In this document: one piece after another, positions 15,470 to 22,241 of the stretch | Layout: each line of letters begins with the position of its first letter | Position numbering within the stretch: the first letter of the stretch is position 1 | Source: an uncultured Collinsella sp. | Lineage (GTDB): Bacteria > Actinomycetota > Coriobacteriia > Coriobacteriales > Coriobacteriaceae | Direction of reading: 5' to 3' | Length of the DNA stretch: 25,787 bases | NCBI GenBank assembly: GCA_958413765.1 | Contig: CATYVH010000027.1 | Span: 1-25,787 of the forward strand | The notes under the pieces: generated by a model | Told to the model about the DNA's origin: nothing | Seen by the model: the letters and a program-made list of their open reading frames with translations, nothing else | Database searches by the model: none | Position numbers and translations under genes: made by a program

Positions 15470-16360
15470 ATGGCAGAACAGACCAGCAAGGCCGATCGCG
15501 TCAAACTCAATCGCGAGCTCGCGCAGATGCTCAAGGGCGGCGTCATCATGGACGTCACCACGCCCGAGCAGGCACGCATCGCCGAGGAGGCGGGCGCCTG
15601 CGCCGTCATGGCGCTCGAGCGCATCCCGGCCGACATCCGCGCCGCAGGCGGCGTCTCGCGCATGAGCGACCCCAAGATGATCAAGGGCATCCAGGAGGCC
15701 GTCTCCATCCCCGTTATGGCCAAGTGTCGCATCGGTCACATTGTCGAGGCGCAGGTCCTGCAGGCCATCGAGATCGATTACATCGATGAGTCCGAGGTTC
15801 TCTCCCCCGCCGACGATGTCTACCACATCGATAAGACCCAGTTTGACGTCCCGTTTGTCTGCGGTGCCCGCGATCTGGGCGAAGCGTTGCGCCGTGTTGC
15901 CGAGGGCGCCACGATGATTCGCACCAAGGGCGAGCCGGGCACGGGCGACGTCGTCCAAGCCGTGCGCCACATGCGCAAGATCCAAAAGCAGATCCGCGAC
16001 GTTGTTGCCCTGCGCGACGACGAGCTCTTTGGGGCAGCCAAGCAGCTGCAGGTTCCGGTCGAGCTGGTGCGCGAGGTCCATGCCACGGGCAAGCTTCCCG
16101 TCGTGAACTTTGCCGCCGGCGGAGTCGCGACCCCCGCCGACGCCGCGCTGATGATGCAGCTGGGCGCCGAGGGCGTCTTTGTTGGCTCGGGCATCTTTAA
16201 GAGCGGCGACCCCGCCAAGCGCGCCGCCGCCATCGTCAAGGCCGTGGCAAACTTCACCGACGCCAAGCTCATCGCCGAGCTTTCGGAGGACCTGGGCGAG
16301 GCCATGGTGGGCATCAACGCCGACGAAATCGAGATCATCATGGAGGAGCGCGGGCGCTAG
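15470..16360 (+). CDS. pdxS: Pyridoxal 5'-phosphate synthase lyase subunit PdxS
   Basis: The start at ATG 15470 follows AGGGAGC, and the protein has 296 residues, the usual length. It is a highly conserved (beta/alpha)8 barrel: KGGVIMDVTTPEQARIAE, the strand with ALERIPADIRAAGGVSRMSDP, VMAKCRIGH, IDESEVLSPAD, and the phosphate-binding GAEGVFVGSGIFKS. Lysines K-x-G-V and MAK correspond to the residues that carry the ribose 5-phosphate imines. With ammonia from PdxT it makes PLP from ribose 5-phosphate and glyceraldehyde 3-phosphate in the cytosol as a dodecamer. It is the first gene of pdxST, with 20 bases to pdxT, and is divergent from the likely regulator pdxR. Confidence 0.97.
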   Translation: MAEQTSKADRVKLNRELAQMLKGGVIMDVTTPEQARIAEEAGACAVMALERIPADIRAAGGVSRMSDPKMIKGIQEAVSIPVMAKCRIGHIVEAQVLQAIEIDYIDESEVLSPADDVYHIDKTQFDVPFVCGARDLGEALRRVAEGATMIRTKGEPGTGDVVQAVRHMRKIQKQIRDVVALRDDELFGAAKQLQVPVELVREVHATGKLPVVNFAAGGVATPADAALMMQLGAEGVFVGSGIFKSGDPAKRAAAIVKAVANFTDAKLIAELSEDLGEAMVGINADEIEIIMEERGR

Positions 16361-16380
16361 TCCAGCAGAAAGGATCGCAC

Positions 16381-16968
16381 ATGAGCGATTATGCAGACCA
16401 AACGGTCGCCGTGCTGGCGGTCCAGGGCGCTTTTGCCGAGCACGAGGCAAGGCTATCTGAGCTGGGCGCACGCTGTATTGAGCTGAGGCAGGCGGCTGAT
16501 TTGAAGCAGAACTTTGACCGTCTGGTACTTCCCGGCGGCGAGTCTACCGTTCAAGGGAAACTGCTTGATGAGTTGGGCATGCTCGAGGAGCTTCGTACCC
16601 GTATCGCTGAAGGTATGCCCGTCCTGGGCACCTGCGCCGGCCTGATTCTGCTGGCTCACGACCTTGCTGCTCATGACGATAAGGGCACGTCGCGTTTGGC
16701 AACCATGGATGTACTCGTCGAGCGCAATGCCTACGGCAGGCAACTCGGCAGCTTTCGAGCCAAGGGGCAGGTAGCCGGCATCGACGGTGAAGTGCCGCTG
16801 ACGTTTATCCGCGCGCCCCGCATCGTCGAAGTGCACGGCGACACTGAGGCCCTAGCCGAAGTCGACGGTCGCATCGTCGCCGCCCGCCAGGGCAACCAGC
16901 TCGGCGTAACCTTCCACCCCGAACTCGACGAAGACACCCGCCTCCACGAACTGTTCCTGCAAATGTAG
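16381..16968 (+). CDS. pdxT: Pyridoxal 5'-phosphate synthase glutaminase subunit PdxT
   Basis: The start at ATG 16381 follows AAAGGAT, and the protein has 195 residues. It is a class I glutamine amidotransferase fold: AVLAVQGAFAEH at the N-terminus, the LPGGEST motif, the nucleophile Cys in LGTCAGLILL and the His/Glu pair in TFHPEL near the C-terminus. It releases ammonia from glutamine and channels it to PdxS. It lies 20 bases behind pdxS and is clearly co-transcribed. No intrinsic terminator with a U-run follows directly. Instead a 420-bp gene-free region full of long inverted repeats begins. Confidence 0.96.
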   Translation: MSDYADQTVAVLAVQGAFAEHEARLSELGARCIELRQAADLKQNFDRLVLPGGESTVQGKLLDELGMLEELRTRIAEGMPVLGTCAGLILLAHDLAAHDDKGTSRLATMDVLVERNAYGRQLGSFRAKGQVAGIDGEVPLTFIRAPRIVEVHGDTEALAEVDGRIVAARQGNQLGVTFHPELDEDTRLHELFLQM

Positions 16969-17008
16969 GCAGAGTAGAAACGAGCGTGGATTTCCGGACA
17001 CAGAACAA

Positions 17009-17076
17009 ATGAGAGTGGATAATCTCCCACTTTGAGCTTGAATGCAGGCTCAAACCGGGAGATTATCCACTCTCAT
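17009..17076. repeat. 68-bp long hairpin (20-bp perfect outer stem)
   Basis: ATGAGAGTGGATAATCTCCC is exactly complementary to the right arm ending at 17076. After a two-base mismatch the stem resumes with TTTGAGC/GCTCAAA around a 10-base loop. It lies 40 bp past pdxT in the gap before the convergent RGG gene. It could act in termination or RNA stability, or be a mobile REP-like unit. There is no U-run. Confidence 0.85.
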
Positions 17077-17079
17077 GCC

Positions 17080-17141
17080 ATGTAGTCGTTGGGGACGTTC
17101 TTAAACGACTAGTCAAACAAGAACGTCCCCAACGACTACAT
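17080..17141. repeat. 62-bp hairpin with 23-bp perfect stem
   Basis: The stem begins ATGTAGTCGTTGGGGACG at 17080 and is matched exactly by the arm 17119-17141. The loop (17103-17118) contains the small palindrome GACTAGTC. It follows the preceding hairpin by only three bases, so the two form a tandem pair. There is no coding potential. Confidence 0.85.
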
Positions 17142-17184
17142 CGCGATAGACGGCCACGTTTGCCCAGATAATACCGACCAAAAT

Positions 17185-17209
17185 AAACCTGTCCCTTTTT
17201 GGCAGGTTT
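17185..17209. repeat. Short hairpin with T-rich loop
   Basis: AAACCTG and CAGGTTT pair across an 11-base loop containing TTTTT. It is the third structure in the gap between pdxT and the RGG gene. Its function is unknown, and it is too weak to call a terminator. Confidence 0.4.
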
Positions 17210-17247
17210 GAATCAAGGCAACGCCGATGTTTTGGCACCGACAGCGA

Positions 17248-17346
17248 AAACCCGCCAGAGCGAGCAAGGTGCCTTGAAACGAGGCGGCATTGACCTTCTG
17301 GTCATGCCGCCGAAGTTGAAAGGCAGATTGCCGCTCTCGCGGGTTT
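17248..17346. other. Nested ~99-nt imperfect stem-loop, candidate structured RNA
   Basis: The outer stem is AAACCCGC-c-AGAGCG (17248-17262) against CGCTCT-c-GCGGGTTT (17332-17346). The middle stem is GCCTT (17271-17275) against AAGGC (17320-17324). The apical stem is GGCGGCAT-t-GACC against GGTCATGCCGCC (17283-17311) with a TTCT loop. Three stacked helices with small internal loops over 99 nt suggest selection on RNA or cruciform structure. There is no open reading frame of interest. Transcription and direction are unknown. Confidence 0.55.
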
Positions 17347-17359
17347 GCAGCGTCAACTA

Positions 17360-17386
17360 GTTACGCGGTTCGTAGAACCGCGTAAC
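17360..17386 (-). terminator. Hairpin after the RGG-tail gene
   Basis: GTTACGCGGTTC and GAACCGCGTAAC form a perfect 12-bp stem with a 3-base loop, beginning two bases after the minus-strand stop. The U-run is poor (TAGTTG), so it may act with a factor or as a 3' stabiliser. Confidence 0.55.
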
Positions 17387-17388
17387 CC

Positions 17389-18300
17389 CTAGAAACGGTT
17401 GCCGCGGAAGCCGCCACCGTTGCGGCCGCCACGGTCGCCACCGCGACCGCCGCGGTCGTTGCCACGGTTGCCGCCGAAGCCACCACGGTTGCCACCGCGA
17501 TCGCCATAGCCACCACGGTTGCCACCAAAGCCGCCGCGACCGCCACGGTCGCCGCCACGGTCACCAAAGCCGCCACGGCCACCGCGATCGCCACCGCGAC
17601 CGCCGCGGTCACCGCCACGGCCACCGCGATCGCCAAAGCCGCCGCGACCGCCACGGTCGCCGCCACGGCCACCGCGCTCGTCACGGCCGCCGCGAGGACC
17701 GCGGTCCTCGTCCAGGCCCATGGCGACGAGCGGAGCGATGACCTTATCGAGAGCGGCCATCAGCTCGGTGGCCTCCTCGTAAGAAAGCTCGGGCAGGAGC
17801 TTCTCCTTCTTGTTGGCAAGCTCGACCAGGCCCTCAGCGGCATCCTCGGCAGCGAAGACAACGATCTTGCGCATATCGCCCTCGGCGTCGTCGATGCGGC
17901 CGACCAGATCGGCAGCCTCGGCCTCGGCCATCAGACCATCGAGCTCACGAAGGCGCATGCCCAGCAGGTCGGACATTTCCTTCTGCTCCATCTTGGGCTT
18001 GAGGTCAAGGAGCTTAATGGCGCGCTCGATGTTCGCCATGCGCTCGGCCTTGGCCTCCTCCTCCTTGGAAATAGCAAAGCGACGGCTACGCAGCAGGCGA
18101 GCGGCCTTCTGCATCTTGTCCATCAGCTCTTCGTCATCGTAATCAGCGGCGGCCTCGACAACCTCGGCCTCCTCCTCGGCGGAAACCTCGTCAGCAGCCT
18201 CAACCTCAGCAGCTTCGGTCTCCACGGTCTCGACTGCCTCAACCTCGGCAGCCATGGTCTCGTTCTCGGTCTCGTTCATGATCTCTTCGTTCTCAGACAT
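17389..18300 (-). CDS. Acidic N-terminus / MarR-like winged helix / RGG-repeat tail protein
   Basis: The start at ATG 18300 has AAGGAG upstream; the protein has 303 residues. Residues 1-58 are extremely acidic and Ala/Val-rich, probably disordered. Residues 60-155 resemble a MarR-type winged helix: MQKAARLLRSRR, then MEQKEMSDLLGMRLRELDGLMAEAEAADLVGR and a wing DDAEGDMRKIVVF. Residues 155-198 are a helical connector. Residues 200-303 are an RGG/DRGGRGGFGD tail with Asn, Tyr and Phe interspersed, like the RNA-binding, phase-separating tails of DEAD-box helicases and RRM proteins. Nucleic-acid binding is likely, but whether of DNA, RNA or both is open. There is no helicase or RRM core. I know of similar proteins only as uncharacterised Coriobacteriia entries. 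Confidence 0.8.
   Translation of the reverse strand: MSENEEIMNETENETMAAEVEAVETVETEAAEVEAADEVSAEEEAEVVEAAADYDDEELMDKMQKAARLLRSRRFAISKEEEAKAERMANIERAIKLLDLKPKMEQKEMSDLLGMRLRELDGLMAEAEAADLVGRIDDAEGDMRKIVVFAAEDAAEGLVELANKKEKLLPELSYEEATELMAALDKVIAPLVAMGLDEDRGPRGGRDERGGRGGDRGGRGGFGDRGGRGGDRGGRGGDRGGRGGFGDRGGDRGGRGGFGGNRGGYGDRGGNRGGFGGNRGNDRGGRGGDRGGRNGGGFRGNRF
17398..17700 (-). repeat. Low-complexity tandem-like repeat encoding the RGG tail
   Basis: About 300 bp of imperfect 9- and 18-base units built from CCGCCACGG/TCGCCACCGCGA encode Gly-Asp-Arg-Gly-Gly-Arg-Gly-Gly and related units. Such DNA is prone to slippage, so tail length is expected to vary between strains. Confidence 0.75.
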
Positions 18301-18452
18301 GAGACTCCTTCTTGGCCCTCTCGGGCATCATCGCCCCATTCGCGGGGCCCGTCGCGCACTCTTTGCGCTTTATACATTCATGCCTCTCGGCAAAACGTCC
18401 ATTAGTTTATGGTGTCGCCATCCAATCTAGCTGCAGAATCTATGTGCACACA

Positions 18453-19868
18453 TTAATGCGACATGTGCGACTCGCGGCGAGCGTACACCAGCGACACCGC
18501 GAACCCGACAACGGCAATCACGGCCGCCACGCGCACGGCGGCTGCAAATCCTATCGCCTGGGCAACGTCCGACGCAACGCCCGCGGCGCCAGCAGCCACC
18601 GCAGAACTCGAGAGCAGACCGATAAACAGCGACGGGCCAAACGATGCGGCAATCATGTTCCACGTGTTAAGCAATGCCGTTCCGTGAGGATGTTCAGCGG
18701 CAGGCAGCGTCTCCAAGCCGGCCGTTTGCGAGGGGCTCAGCACCAAACCGACTCCGGCATATACCACAACGGTCAGCGCCACGACGACGCCGATGTTCAT
18801 GCTTGCCGCCGTCATCGAGATGGCAGTCTGCCCCACGGCAATCAGGGCAAAGCCGACCGGCAGCAGGGGCCATGCGCCACGGGCGTCCATCACACGTCCG
18901 CCCACAATCGAGGTCACGGCGTTGCAGGCAATCGCCGGCAAAATGAGCAAGCCCGCAACAAGTGCGGTCATGCCGTATGCGCCCTCAAAATAGAGCGGCA
19001 ACAAAACACTCATCGAGAACGTTGTCATCATCGACACCACCACAAGCAGGCACGCAGGCCAAAAACGAACGCTCGCCACGGGACGCACGTTAAGCACCGG
19101 ATGCTCGAGCTCGAGCTGACGGGCCGCAAACAAGCCGAGCAGCACAAGGGCGGCGAAGAGTGTCACGATGCCGGAAATCAGATTGGTCGAGAACTCGCCT
19201 ACGGAATACACAAATGCCGTAATGCTGGCAGCGAGCAAAACAACCGACAGAATATCAAGCGTGGTGTTCGAGCGCTCTCCGACATTCTGAACAAGCTTTA
19301 CGCCCGCCGCAGCGACCGCAATGCCGCCCACCAACGGCACTACGAACACCGCTCTCCAGCCAAACAACGTGCACATAAGACCGCTGATCACAGGTCCAAA
19401 CGCCGGCCCTAGCGTAATGCAGGCACCGCCCAGACTCAGGTACAGACCGAGCTTCTCACGCGGGGCGCAAGACAGCACCACGTTCATCATGAGCGGAAAC
19501 AAGATGCCCGATCCCGCAGCCTGCAAAATACGACTTGGCAGCAAAACAGTAAACGACGGGGCGACCAGGCACAGGACTTCTCCGGCGACCGTGCATCCGC
19601 ATGCGAAAAACAGCAGCTTGCGCGTCGAGAAACGACCGGAAAGAAAGGCCATGACGGCCGTAAAGATCGACGTCACGATCATGTAGCCCGAAACAAGCCA
19701 CTGCGCCGTGGTGGCACTCACCGAAAAGGCCGCCATGATGTCGTGCAACGCCACGTTAATGATGTTCTCGTTAAAGGCGGCAACAAAGGCTGCGATATAC
19801 ATTACGGCGAGAAACGCCGAAGTGGCCGATGGCGTTGTCTGAACTTGTTGCTGAGATTTGCTTCCCAT
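18453..19868 (-). CDS. MFS multidrug exporter, DHA2 (EmrB/QacA) type
   Basis: The start at ATG 19868 follows GAGGAAGGAAA; the protein has 471 residues. The longer frame to 19985 is not supported. Hydrophobic helices cover most of the length. The first reads FLAVMYIAAFVAAFNENIINVALHDI, the typical DHA2 motif D1-like start. FLSGRFSTRKLLFF is the motif A loop, and CITLGPAFGPVISGLM is a motif C-like GP-rich helix. The family exports drugs or metabolites using the proton gradient across the cytoplasmic membrane. The length is a little under the 14-helix norm. The substrate is unknown. It is divergent from the deformylase gene, with no obvious local regulator. Confidence 0.88.
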   Translation of the reverse strand: MGSKSQQQVQTTPSATSAFLAVMYIAAFVAAFNENIINVALHDIMAAFSVSATTAQWLVSGYMIVTSIFTAVMAFLSGRFSTRKLLFFACGCTVAGEVLCLVAPSFTVLLPSRILQAAGSGILFPLMMNVVLSCAPREKLGLYLSLGGACITLGPAFGPVISGLMCTLFGWRAVFVVPLVGGIAVAAAGVKLVQNVGERSNTTLDILSVVLLAASITAFVYSVGEFSTNLISGIVTLFAALVLLGLFAARQLELEHPVLNVRPVASVRFWPACLLVVVSMMTTFSMSVLLPLYFEGAYGMTALVAGLLILPAIACNAVTSIVGGRVMDARGAWPLLPVGFALIAVGQTAISMTAASMNIGVVVALTVVVYAGVGLVLSPSQTAGLETLPAAEHPHGTALLNTWNMIAASFGPSLFIGLLSSSAVAAGAAGVASDVAQAIGFAAAVRVAAVIAVVGFAVSLVYARRESHMSH

Positions 19869-20072
19869 GCATTTCCTTCCTCTTGGAACGACAGTCACAT
19901 CGCCCCAGAGGAACAGCCCAGGGCGAGAATGAGCCCTAGACTTACGCCAGACGCCGCACGCGACGAGTCTGGCAACATGGTCCAACGTCGAAAGATTGTA
20001 ACGCGGACGCGCAGCTTTCCTTCCGCGCTATTATTAAAAGTCCACGAAAGCATGAGACATGAGGAGCCCGCC

Positions 20073-20483
20073 ATGATCAAACCCATCATGAAATCCGAGT
20101 TCTTTTTGCGCCTGCCTTCCGAAGACGCGGCCCCCGATGACGCCGTGACCGGGCAGGACCTCCTGGATACGCTCCATGAGCATGAGCACGAGTGCGTGGG
20201 CCTCGCCGCCAATATGATTGGCGTGCGCAAACGCATCATCTGCGTAAAGGACGGCAACAGGGCGCTCCTGATGTACAACCCTCAAATTCTTGAGCAGGTC
20301 AATGCCTATCAGACGAGCGAAGGATGCCTTTCGCTGGTTGGAGAGCGCCCCTGTACCCGTTATCGCCGCATTAAGGTGGAGTATCTGGACGAGAACTTCG
20401 TCCACCGCATCAAAAACTTCTCGGGCTACACCGCCGAGATCATCCAACACGAAATCGACCACTGCCAAGGAATAGTTATATAG
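20073..20483 (+). CDS. def: Peptide deformylase-like protein, variant motif 1
   Basis: The start at ATG 20073 has GAGGAG six bases upstream. The frame is open back to 19743 but that part overlaps the divergent MFS gene and is not used. The 136-residue protein has motif 2 EGCLSL (83-88) and motif 3 QHEIDH (125-130), which supply the Cys and two His metal ligands and the catalytic Glu. Motif 1 reads GLAANMIG (43-50), where canonical deformylase has GxGLAAxQ, so the oxyanion-stabilising Gln is replaced by Met48. Deformylase removes the formyl group from new proteins. This short variant resembles the second deformylase-like copies of gut anaerobes and may have changed activity. A strong terminator follows. 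Confidence 0.85.
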   Translation: MIKPIMKSEFFLRLPSEDAAPDDAVTGQDLLDTLHEHEHECVGLAANMIGVRKRIICVKDGNRALLMYNPQILEQVNAYQTSEGCLSLVGERPCTRYRRIKVEYLDENFVHRIKNFSGYTAEIIQHEIDHCQGIVI

Positions 20484-20500
20484 TTCCGCCGATTCAAGAA

Positions 20501-20536
20501 AGCTCCCTGCAGCAAAACAACTGCAGGGAGCTTTTC
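20501..20536. terminator. Bidirectional intrinsic terminator
   Basis: A perfect 12-bp stem, AGCTCCCTGCAG with CTGCAGGGAGCT, has an A-rich 8-base loop, then TTTC on the + strand. It lies between the convergent deformylase and aminotransferase genes. Confidence 0.85.
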
Positions 20537-20558
20537 ATAGTGCGGAACTTCTATCCCA

Positions 20559-22079
20559 CTAGCTCTGGCGGTAATGATCGAAGAAGTCGGCGAGGTCTTC
20601 GAGGGACTCTTTGAGTACTTCCATGCGCGGCAGGTACACGATGCGGAAGTGATCGGGCTCGGCCCAGTTAAAGCCGCCGCCGCGCGTGATCAGGATCTTC
20701 TTCTCGTGCAGCAGGTCGAGGGCAAACTGCTCGTCATCGGTGATGTTGAACTTCTTCACATCCATCTTGGGGAAGATATAGAACGCCGCACGCGGCTTGA
20801 CCACCGAGATGCCGTCGATCTTGTTGAGTGCCTCATACACAAAGTTGCGCTGCTCGTAGACACGACCGCCGGGGCGGATATAGTTGTTAACAGACTGATG
20901 GCCGCCGAGCGCCGTCTGGACGATCGACTGAGCCGGCACGTTGGAGCACAGGCGCATGTTCGAGAGCATGTTGATGCCCATAATAAAGTCGCTCATGCAG
21001 CGCTGGTTACCCGAAAGCACCATCCAGCCAATACGATAGCCCGCGATCATGTGCGACTTGGAAAGGCCGCTAAAGGTGACGCAGGGCAGGTCGGGGGCAA
21101 GTGATGCAATGGAAACGTGCTCGTAGCCGTCCATGCACAGGCGGTCGTAGATCTCGTCGGCAAAAATCATCAGCTGGTGCCTGCGCGCGATCTCAACGAT
21201 ACCCTCGAGCACCTCGCGCGGATAGACGGAACCCGTGGGGTTGTTGGGATTGATGATGACGAGGGCTTTGGTCGCGCTCGTGATCTTGGACTCCATATCC
21301 TCCAGGTCGGGATACCAATCCGCCTGCTCATCGCACAGATAGTGCACGGGATGACCGCCGGCAAGGGTCGCGCACGCCGTCCAGAGCGGATAGTCGGGGC
21401 TGGGGATCAGAATCTCGTCGCCATTGTCGAGCAGTGCGTTCATCGAAAGCTGAATGAGCTCGGACACGCCGTTGCCCGTGTAGATATGCTCCATCTGAAC
21501 GTTGGGCAGGCCCTTGATCTGCGAATACTGCATGATCGCCTTGCGCGCGGAGAACAGGCCACGCGAGTTGGAATAGCCTTCGCAGTCGGGCAGCTGCTGG
21601 CGCATGTCCTTGATGACCTCATCGGGCGTGCGGAAACCGAAGGGCGCCGGGTTGCCGATGTTGAGCTTGAGAATGCGCTCTCCCTCGTCCTCCATACGGG
21701 CGGCCTCGTCGACGACGGGACCGCGCACGTCATACAGGACGTTCTCGAGTTTGGCGGATTTAGAAAAAGTACGCATGGTGGTGCTCCTTGCAATTTGAGC
21801 TGAGGGATGGGGTTCGGGCTTGGAATCGTTGCGGGGTGATGATGCCTCGCCTTGATCGGCGTCGCCGGCAAGCAGCCAGGTAACATCGACCTCCAAAATA
21901 CGGGCGAGCAGCTCAGCCACATCGCGCCGCGGAATCGTCTTGCCGCTCACATATTGGCTCATCTGACTCTTGCCGAGTTTTTTGCCGAGCATCTCCGATG
22001 CGCGGATCACGTCCGACTGGCGAACGTCGCGATCGGACATAGTCTGTCGCAGGCGATCGCTAAACGTCTCTTGGGCCAC
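20559..22079 (-). CDS. alaA: XRE HTH fused to alanine aminotransferase (AlaA-like)
   Basis: I choose GTG 22079, which has AAGGAGG five bases upstream, giving 506 residues; ATG 22130 lies inside the operator palindrome. Residues 1-72 are an XRE-type helix-turn-helix (FSDRLRQTMSDRDVRQSDVI, GKSQMSQYVSGKTIPRRDVAE, LEVDVTWLL). Residues 73-101 are a polar linker. From residue 102 the protein aligns closely, from memory, to E. coli AlaA (YfbQ): SKLENV-like start, LNIGNPAPFGF, GNGVSELI, SPDYPLWTA, VIINPNNPTGSVY, FADEIYDRL and the PLP Lys in FSGLSKS. The enzyme makes alanine from pyruvate and glutamate. The enzyme part alone would be 405 residues, the E. coli length, and has its own ribosome site. The fusion suggests a PLP enzyme that is also a DNA-binding autoregulator. 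Confidence 0.88.
   Translation of the reverse strand: MAQETFSDRLRQTMSDRDVRQSDVIRASEMLGKKLGKSQMSQYVSGKTIPRRDVAELLARILEVDVTWLLAGDADQGEASSPRNDSKPEPHPSAQIARSTTMRTFSKSAKLENVLYDVRGPVVDEAARMEDEGERILKLNIGNPAPFGFRTPDEVIKDMRQQLPDCEGYSNSRGLFSARKAIMQYSQIKGLPNVQMEHIYTGNGVSELIQLSMNALLDNGDEILIPSPDYPLWTACATLAGGHPVHYLCDEQADWYPDLEDMESKITSATKALVIINPNNPTGSVYPREVLEGIVEIARRHQLMIFADEIYDRLCMDGYEHVSIASLAPDLPCVTFSGLSKSHMIAGYRIGWMVLSGNQRCMSDFIMGINMLSNMRLCSNVPAQSIVQTALGGHQSVNNYIRPGGRVYEQRNFVYEALNKIDGISVVKPRAAFYIFPKMDVKKFNITDDEQFALDLLHEKKILITRGGGFNWAEPDHFRIVYLPRMEVLKESLEDLADFFDHYRQS
21774..21789 (-). promoter_or_regulatory. Internal ribosome site and start for the free AlaA enzyme
   Basis: AAGGAG (rc of 21784-21789) stands 7 bases before an in-frame ATG (rc of 21774-21776, Met102 of the fusion). 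Translation from here would give exactly the enzyme domain, 405 residues. Spacing and sequence are as good as those of the annotated gene starts in the window. Confidence 0.6.
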
Positions 22080-22100
22080 AGGAACCTCCTTGCTGGCAAA

Positions 22101-22182
22101 GTTCAATTTATAGAACACGAATTGAACCATGGTTCAATTTAGCAAGCAGTATAACGCGGCACCTCATTCGAAAGTTCAATTT
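22101..22182 (-). promoter_or_regulatory. GTTCAATTT operator cluster and promoter of the XRE-AlaA gene
   Basis: The 9-mer GTTCAATTT occurs at 22101, 22132 and 22174. The middle one forms the perfect 20-bp palindrome AATTGAACCATGGTTCAATT (22120-22139). On the minus strand, TTGAAC within the palindrome could be a -35 followed after 17-18 bp by TCTATAAA as -10. A factor bound at the palindrome would cover the promoter. The gene's own XRE domain is the obvious candidate. Confidence 0.6.
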
Positions 22183-22241
22183 CATAAGAAAACGTACCGG
22201 ACTCCGAGATTTGCCCAAAGCGGACAATGACGTGTACGCGT

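Noticed and set aside
17398..17700. Repeat-rich stretch considered as a CRISPR-like array
   Set aside because: Units are 9-18 bp, imperfect, without spacers, and in frame with the RGG tail of a protein.
19743..20072. N-terminal extension of the deformylase open frame
   Set aside because: It overlaps the start of the divergent MFS gene and lacks a ribosome site, whereas GAGGAG precedes ATG 20073.
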